Below are positions 60,610 to 64,000 of a stretch of DNA of 64,000 bases, piece by piece. Every line of letters begins with the position of its first letter. Within the stretch, counting starts at the first letter, position 1. The stretch lies in the NCBI GenBank assembly GCA_037039685.1, contig JAWNGF010000002.1, forward strand, positions 2,790,001 to 2,854,000, read 5' to 3'. The notes under the pieces are model-generated. The model had not been told where the DNA came from. It saw only the letters and a list, made by a program, of their open reading frames with translations, and made no database searches. Source of the stretch: Ceratobasidium sp. AG-K (Eukaryota; Basidiomycota; Agaricomycetes; Cantharellales; Ceratobasidiaceae). A program made the translations under genes and the position numbers.

Positions 60610-62713
60610 ATGGCTTACGTTGACTTTCCCTCGTCGCTCGGTTCTAAGGAAGGACTCTCCGACACGCGATCCTACTACATTCTATTGGTCGTTTCGCTCG
60701 GCGCCGCCGCCTCTGTGCTTTACTTTAAACACCGCGCCAGCAAAAACTCGCCTCCGACTGTTCCTGGACATTGGTTCTACAAAAATCAAAAGCTCATAGA
60801 GGCCCCGTGGAGAGGTATCTTGTTGGTGAACGTGTACAAGCCAATCTATGGTGGGTGTTGTGACCATCTACGTCGGCGGGTTGTAGCTGACATTTAACAG
60901 GTGACATCATCCAGCTCTCGGACGTGTTCAAAACACGCGTGGTACTCAACAGTATGGATGTCATCTCTGAAGCACTCGACAAGCAAGCCAGTGTAACTTC
61001 CGACAGACCGCGAAACGTCATGCTCTTTGAAATGTAAGCGCACCCGTGACCTCGGTCCGTACTAACATCTGCGCATAGGGCCGGCGTGGGACAAACAATC
61101 GCATTTCGGAATCACGACGAGCACCATAAGAAACTCCGGCGCGTAATCGCCTCGGGACTCCATCCAGCTGCTGCGCGGTCGTATTCGGATTTGCATGATT
61201 CGACGTGTGCGTATTTCCTGCGGAGCGTGTTGGCACGGATCGGAGGGGACTCTGTCGATGCAGATAGCCAGGGGGAAGAACTCGTAGGCGGGAACGAAGG
61301 CCACTCCAAAGCGATTGCGACCTCGATCCAAGATTCAATCGGACGATTCATCCTGCGCATGACGTTTGGGTACGTCGCATCCGCCAACGACCCGGCGCTC
61401 AAACGGACGACTGAGCTCGCGCGATATACCGCGTCGAATTTTGCGAAACATTTTTGGGTTAATGATTTTCCTATTCGTAAGTACCTGGTTCTTGTGAGGA
61501 GATTTCGCGTGGGCTGACGCGAGCAGTGCGATTCGTGCCTGAATGGTTTCCCGGTGCGGGGTTCAAACGTATCGCACTCCAGATGCGCGAGATGCGTGCG
61601 AGGAATTTTGAAGAGACGTTTGAGCCTGTGCTCGAGAGTGCCGTGAGTCGGTCGCTGGCCAAGTTTCCTGTGATTGATGGTTTGTTTGCAGCGCCAGGGG
61701 AGGGTCCAGTTGCCTTCGTATGTGTCAAACTTGATTGAGCTGAAGGGCGGAAAGGATATCAGTGAAGAGGATGTATATTTGGTCAAGTGGACGTCGGCAG
61801 CTATGTTTGCAGGTATGTTCGTGATCCGAGTTTCATCCAAAGACTAACTTACTGCATCTAGCCGGCTCAACGACGGTAATTAGTTGTACTTACCTAAACC
61901 GTTGTATTACTAAACGAAATTCCAGACAACTGCCCTCGTCAACTCGTTTATCTTTGCCATGTGTACCCACCCCGACGTCGCAGCTAAAGTCCAAGCCGAG
62001 ATTGATGCCCAAGTCGGACGAGACCGGATCCCGACGCTCGAGGATCGCAAGGTCATGCCGTATATGGAAGCGGTATTGCAAGAGGTTATTAGGTTTTATC
62101 CTGTCTTTCCGCTCGGTGAGTCTACTATTTTACTTTTATATATATATATTGGTGGGGACTAATGGTAAGCAGGACTCGAACACTGCGCAAGTGAGGACTT
62201 TGAGCTCCGAGGGTACAAGATCAAAAAGGGAACAATCATTGAAGGAAACATTTGGCAAGTTGACTCTCACCTTCCCTCGTCCCAACTAACACATCGCAGG
62301 GCCCTAACCCGGGACCCAAACCTCTACCCAAACCCAACCACATTCGACCCCACCCGGTTCCTCAAACCCACCCCCGACCTTGACCCGCGCCGATTCTTCT
62401 TTGGGTTCGGTCGTCGGGTGTGTCCTGGACAACACGTCACGAACAATGGAGCGTTTACGATGTGTGCGGGGTTTATGAGTGTGTTTACTATCAGCGCTAG
62501 TGAAGATACCAAGAGGGCTATGGACAAGTTCAAGGGAGAAGAGTGGAAGATGTTTATGCCGTATGGGCCTTTGTGAGTGGTTCAATTGTGATGAGGACGG
62601 AGGTGCTGATTTTGAGTAGGGAGCCCAAACCGTTTGGGTGTACGGTAAAGGTGAGGGATGAGAGAGCTATGGGGGTGTTGGAGGCATGTCGGGAGGTGGC
62701 GGTGATTGCTTGA
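60610..62713 (+). CDS. Cytochrome P450 monooxygenase 3
   Basis: Third member of the local P450 family. N-terminal anchor SYYILLVVSLGAAASVLYFK, hinge SPPTVPGHW, GDIIQLSDVFKTRVVLNSMD, DRPRNVMLFEM, HDEHHKKLRRVIASGLHPAA, then an insertion rich in Gly/Asp/Ser (VDADSQGEELVGGNEGH) not present in P450 1 or 2. Further on: FVPEWFPGAGFKRIALQMRE, SEEDVYLVKWTSAAMFAAGS then TTTTALVNSF (I-helix acid replaced by Thr), ExxR EVIR, FDPTRFL, heme loop [12 protein letters not shown] and the last exon EPKPFGCTVKVRDE, stop at 62713. Divergent from NLR 2. Same reaction class, substrate unknown. Confidence 0.88.
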
Positions 62714-63227
62714 TTGCATATAGTTACTACTTGTGACGAATAGGTGGTTGTGCGCTGGTTTAAAGTTACAAGAGCCGGATGAATCAATGCAAATCGAGGT
62801 TGTTCCATTTCGGAGATAATTTGTTCGGGTTGAAACGGTCCGACGAGCCGTGCGAATAGCGTGCCTGAAGACGTCACGTGTAAAGTTTCTTGGTGGTGAA
62901 CCGGCGGCAAGTCAAGTTCCAATAGGGAGGCAGAACACGGCGCCGCAAACGAACCCCCGAAAAGCCAGCTGTGTAAATAACTAGAAGCTGCTCGTGGACG
63001 AACATGCTCGAACCGAAAAAAGCAATTCAGGATGTGCGCTGACCAATCCAACACGCCGGGCGCTTAAACCTGTGCTGCTCCTGGCGGCCACCGTCATCAA
63101 GGCAAGTGGCCCGTAATATGTAAAATTTGTGCTAACCGCAACGTCCGCAGCAGACGAGCCAAACGACAAAGTAAGTCCAAAACTTGAAAAATCCGATAAA
63201 AGCTAATACATTATAGCCTATGTTCTA
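62714..63227. other. Intergenic, no gene seen
   Basis: 3' flank of P450 3 and 5' flank of the kinase gene. The minus-strand open frame 62554-63054 overlaps the P450's last exon and has no domain. Confidence 0.5.
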
Positions 63228-64000
63228 ATGTCGTACGCAAAACGCCCGCACTCGCCCTCGTCGTCGGGGTCTCCACCAGCCAAGCGGCGCGCACAGTCAC
63301 CCGAGGAAGGCGAGGTGGAGAATGAAAAGACGTCGAAACATCCTTTTCCGTTTAATAATTCGACGAATCGGGATTATCCCAAGTCGCCCAGACGCCATCG
63401 ACTGCCCCCGAGGCCCCCTTCTCCTCGCAATTACGATCGGTGGAAGAATGGAAAGAGGGACGATGAGAGCCTGAGACCGCTGGATACGCCCGGTGCGCCT
63501 CGTGCAGTTGAGCGAGTTGGGATTGAGGAAAGGGAAGAGGGCGAGGAGACCCCGACAAGTAGTCCGCGGGGGAGAGATAGGTCCAGGGAGAGGGGAAGGC
63601 AGAGTTCGCCTGGGAGAAGCAGCTCTCGTAATCGCAACGAGTCGAGGGGAAGAGACCGTTGGCGACGCAAGCCAGACACTATTGACCCAAAGCTTAATTC
63701 CGCAGTGGAAGATACCATTGCGCGTATCGAGCGAGAGGCAGATGCGGCCGAGGCTGCGAGGAAAAAGGAAGAGAGGGTGGGTCTATAGCTCGTGTAGTGT
63801 CCAAGACTGATCCTCTGCAGCCCAAAGCACTCCGTCTGACCCCCGACCAAGAGATGCAGTCCTATGGCCGCAAGTTCGTCGGGACAAGCCAACTCAGAGA
63901 CTTTGCCATTATGGAAAAGCTCGGCGAGGGCACGTTTGGGTAAGTCTAGTCGCTTCATTCTGGACTGGAACTAACCCCGCACAGAGAAGTACACAAGGCG
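63228..64000 (+). CDS. CDK9/Bur1-type cyclin-dependent kinase (3' end outside window)
   Basis: Start MSYAKRPHSPSSSGSPPAKR, then a roughly 180-residue Arg/Ser/Pro-rich, RS-like disordered domain (SPRGRDRSRERGRQSSPGRS, SRNRNESRGRDRWRRKP) and a charged helix IARIEREADAAEAARKKEE. After an intron (about 63777-63823) comes LTPDQEMQSYGRKFVGTSQL, then RDFAIMEKLGEGTFGEVHKA, which is the glycine-rich ATP-binding loop G-E-G-T-F-G. The layout (RS-rich N-terminus plus kinase with F-x-G-x-x-x-x-x-D-F) fits transcriptional CDKs that phosphorylate the RNA polymerase II C-terminal domain. The window ends a few codons after the G-loop, so catalytic residues and cyclin-binding helix are not visible; CTK1/CDK12 type is the alternative. 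Confidence 0.75.

Overview
This window is fungal nuclear DNA. Most genes are split by introns of about 45-70 bp with GT..CTRAY..AG signals. The gene set (multiple cytochrome P450s, NACHT-WD40 NLR-like proteins, pectin lyases, F-box proteins, copia retrotransposons) fits an Agaricomycete basidiomycete. A plant-associated Cantharellales fungus such as Rhizoctonia is my best guess, but this is inference from gene content and no marker gene was read.

Left part (1-12.6 kb): two tandem D-amino-acid oxidase genes (the first cut by the window edge), the housekeeping gene for the cleavage/polyadenylation factor CFT1/CPSF160, and a monocarboxylate-type MFS transporter on the minus strand. A gene-poor stretch (12.6-15.3 kb) follows.

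Middle (15.3-27.6 kb): an F-box protein, then a duplicated block in the order Derlin(+), pectin lyase(-), pectin lyase(-), Derlin(+). One lyase copy is cut into exons of 9, 14 and 15 nt where its neighbour is continuous. A conserved coiled-coil protein with an apparent 1-nt frameshift closes this part.

Right part (28-64 kb), accessory in character: a 5'-truncated WD40/NLR relic, a Tc1-type transposase relic, a complete NACHT-WD40 gene, an NLR-like N-terminal fragment, two tandem P450 genes, a second complete NACHT-WD40 gene, a third P450, and the start of a CDK9/Bur1-type kinase at the right edge. The first NACHT-WD40 gene (31172-45994, minus strand) carries two nested copia LTR retrotransposons inside its last intron. 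The outer element has the TSD TATCT. The inner element sits in the outer element's 3' LTR with the TSD GAGAG. Together they turn an intron of about 92 bp into one of 9.9 kb without touching the exons. The three in-frame stops in the two gag-pol frames are best explained by CpG transitions.

Together the right half looks like a fast-evolving NLR/P450 neighbourhood. The NLR proteins are probably intracellular sensors of the HET-D/E/NWD2 kind, each with 14 highly alike WD40 repeats. The P450s probably belong to a secondary or xenobiotic oxidation family. No functional link between the two is shown by the sequence itself.
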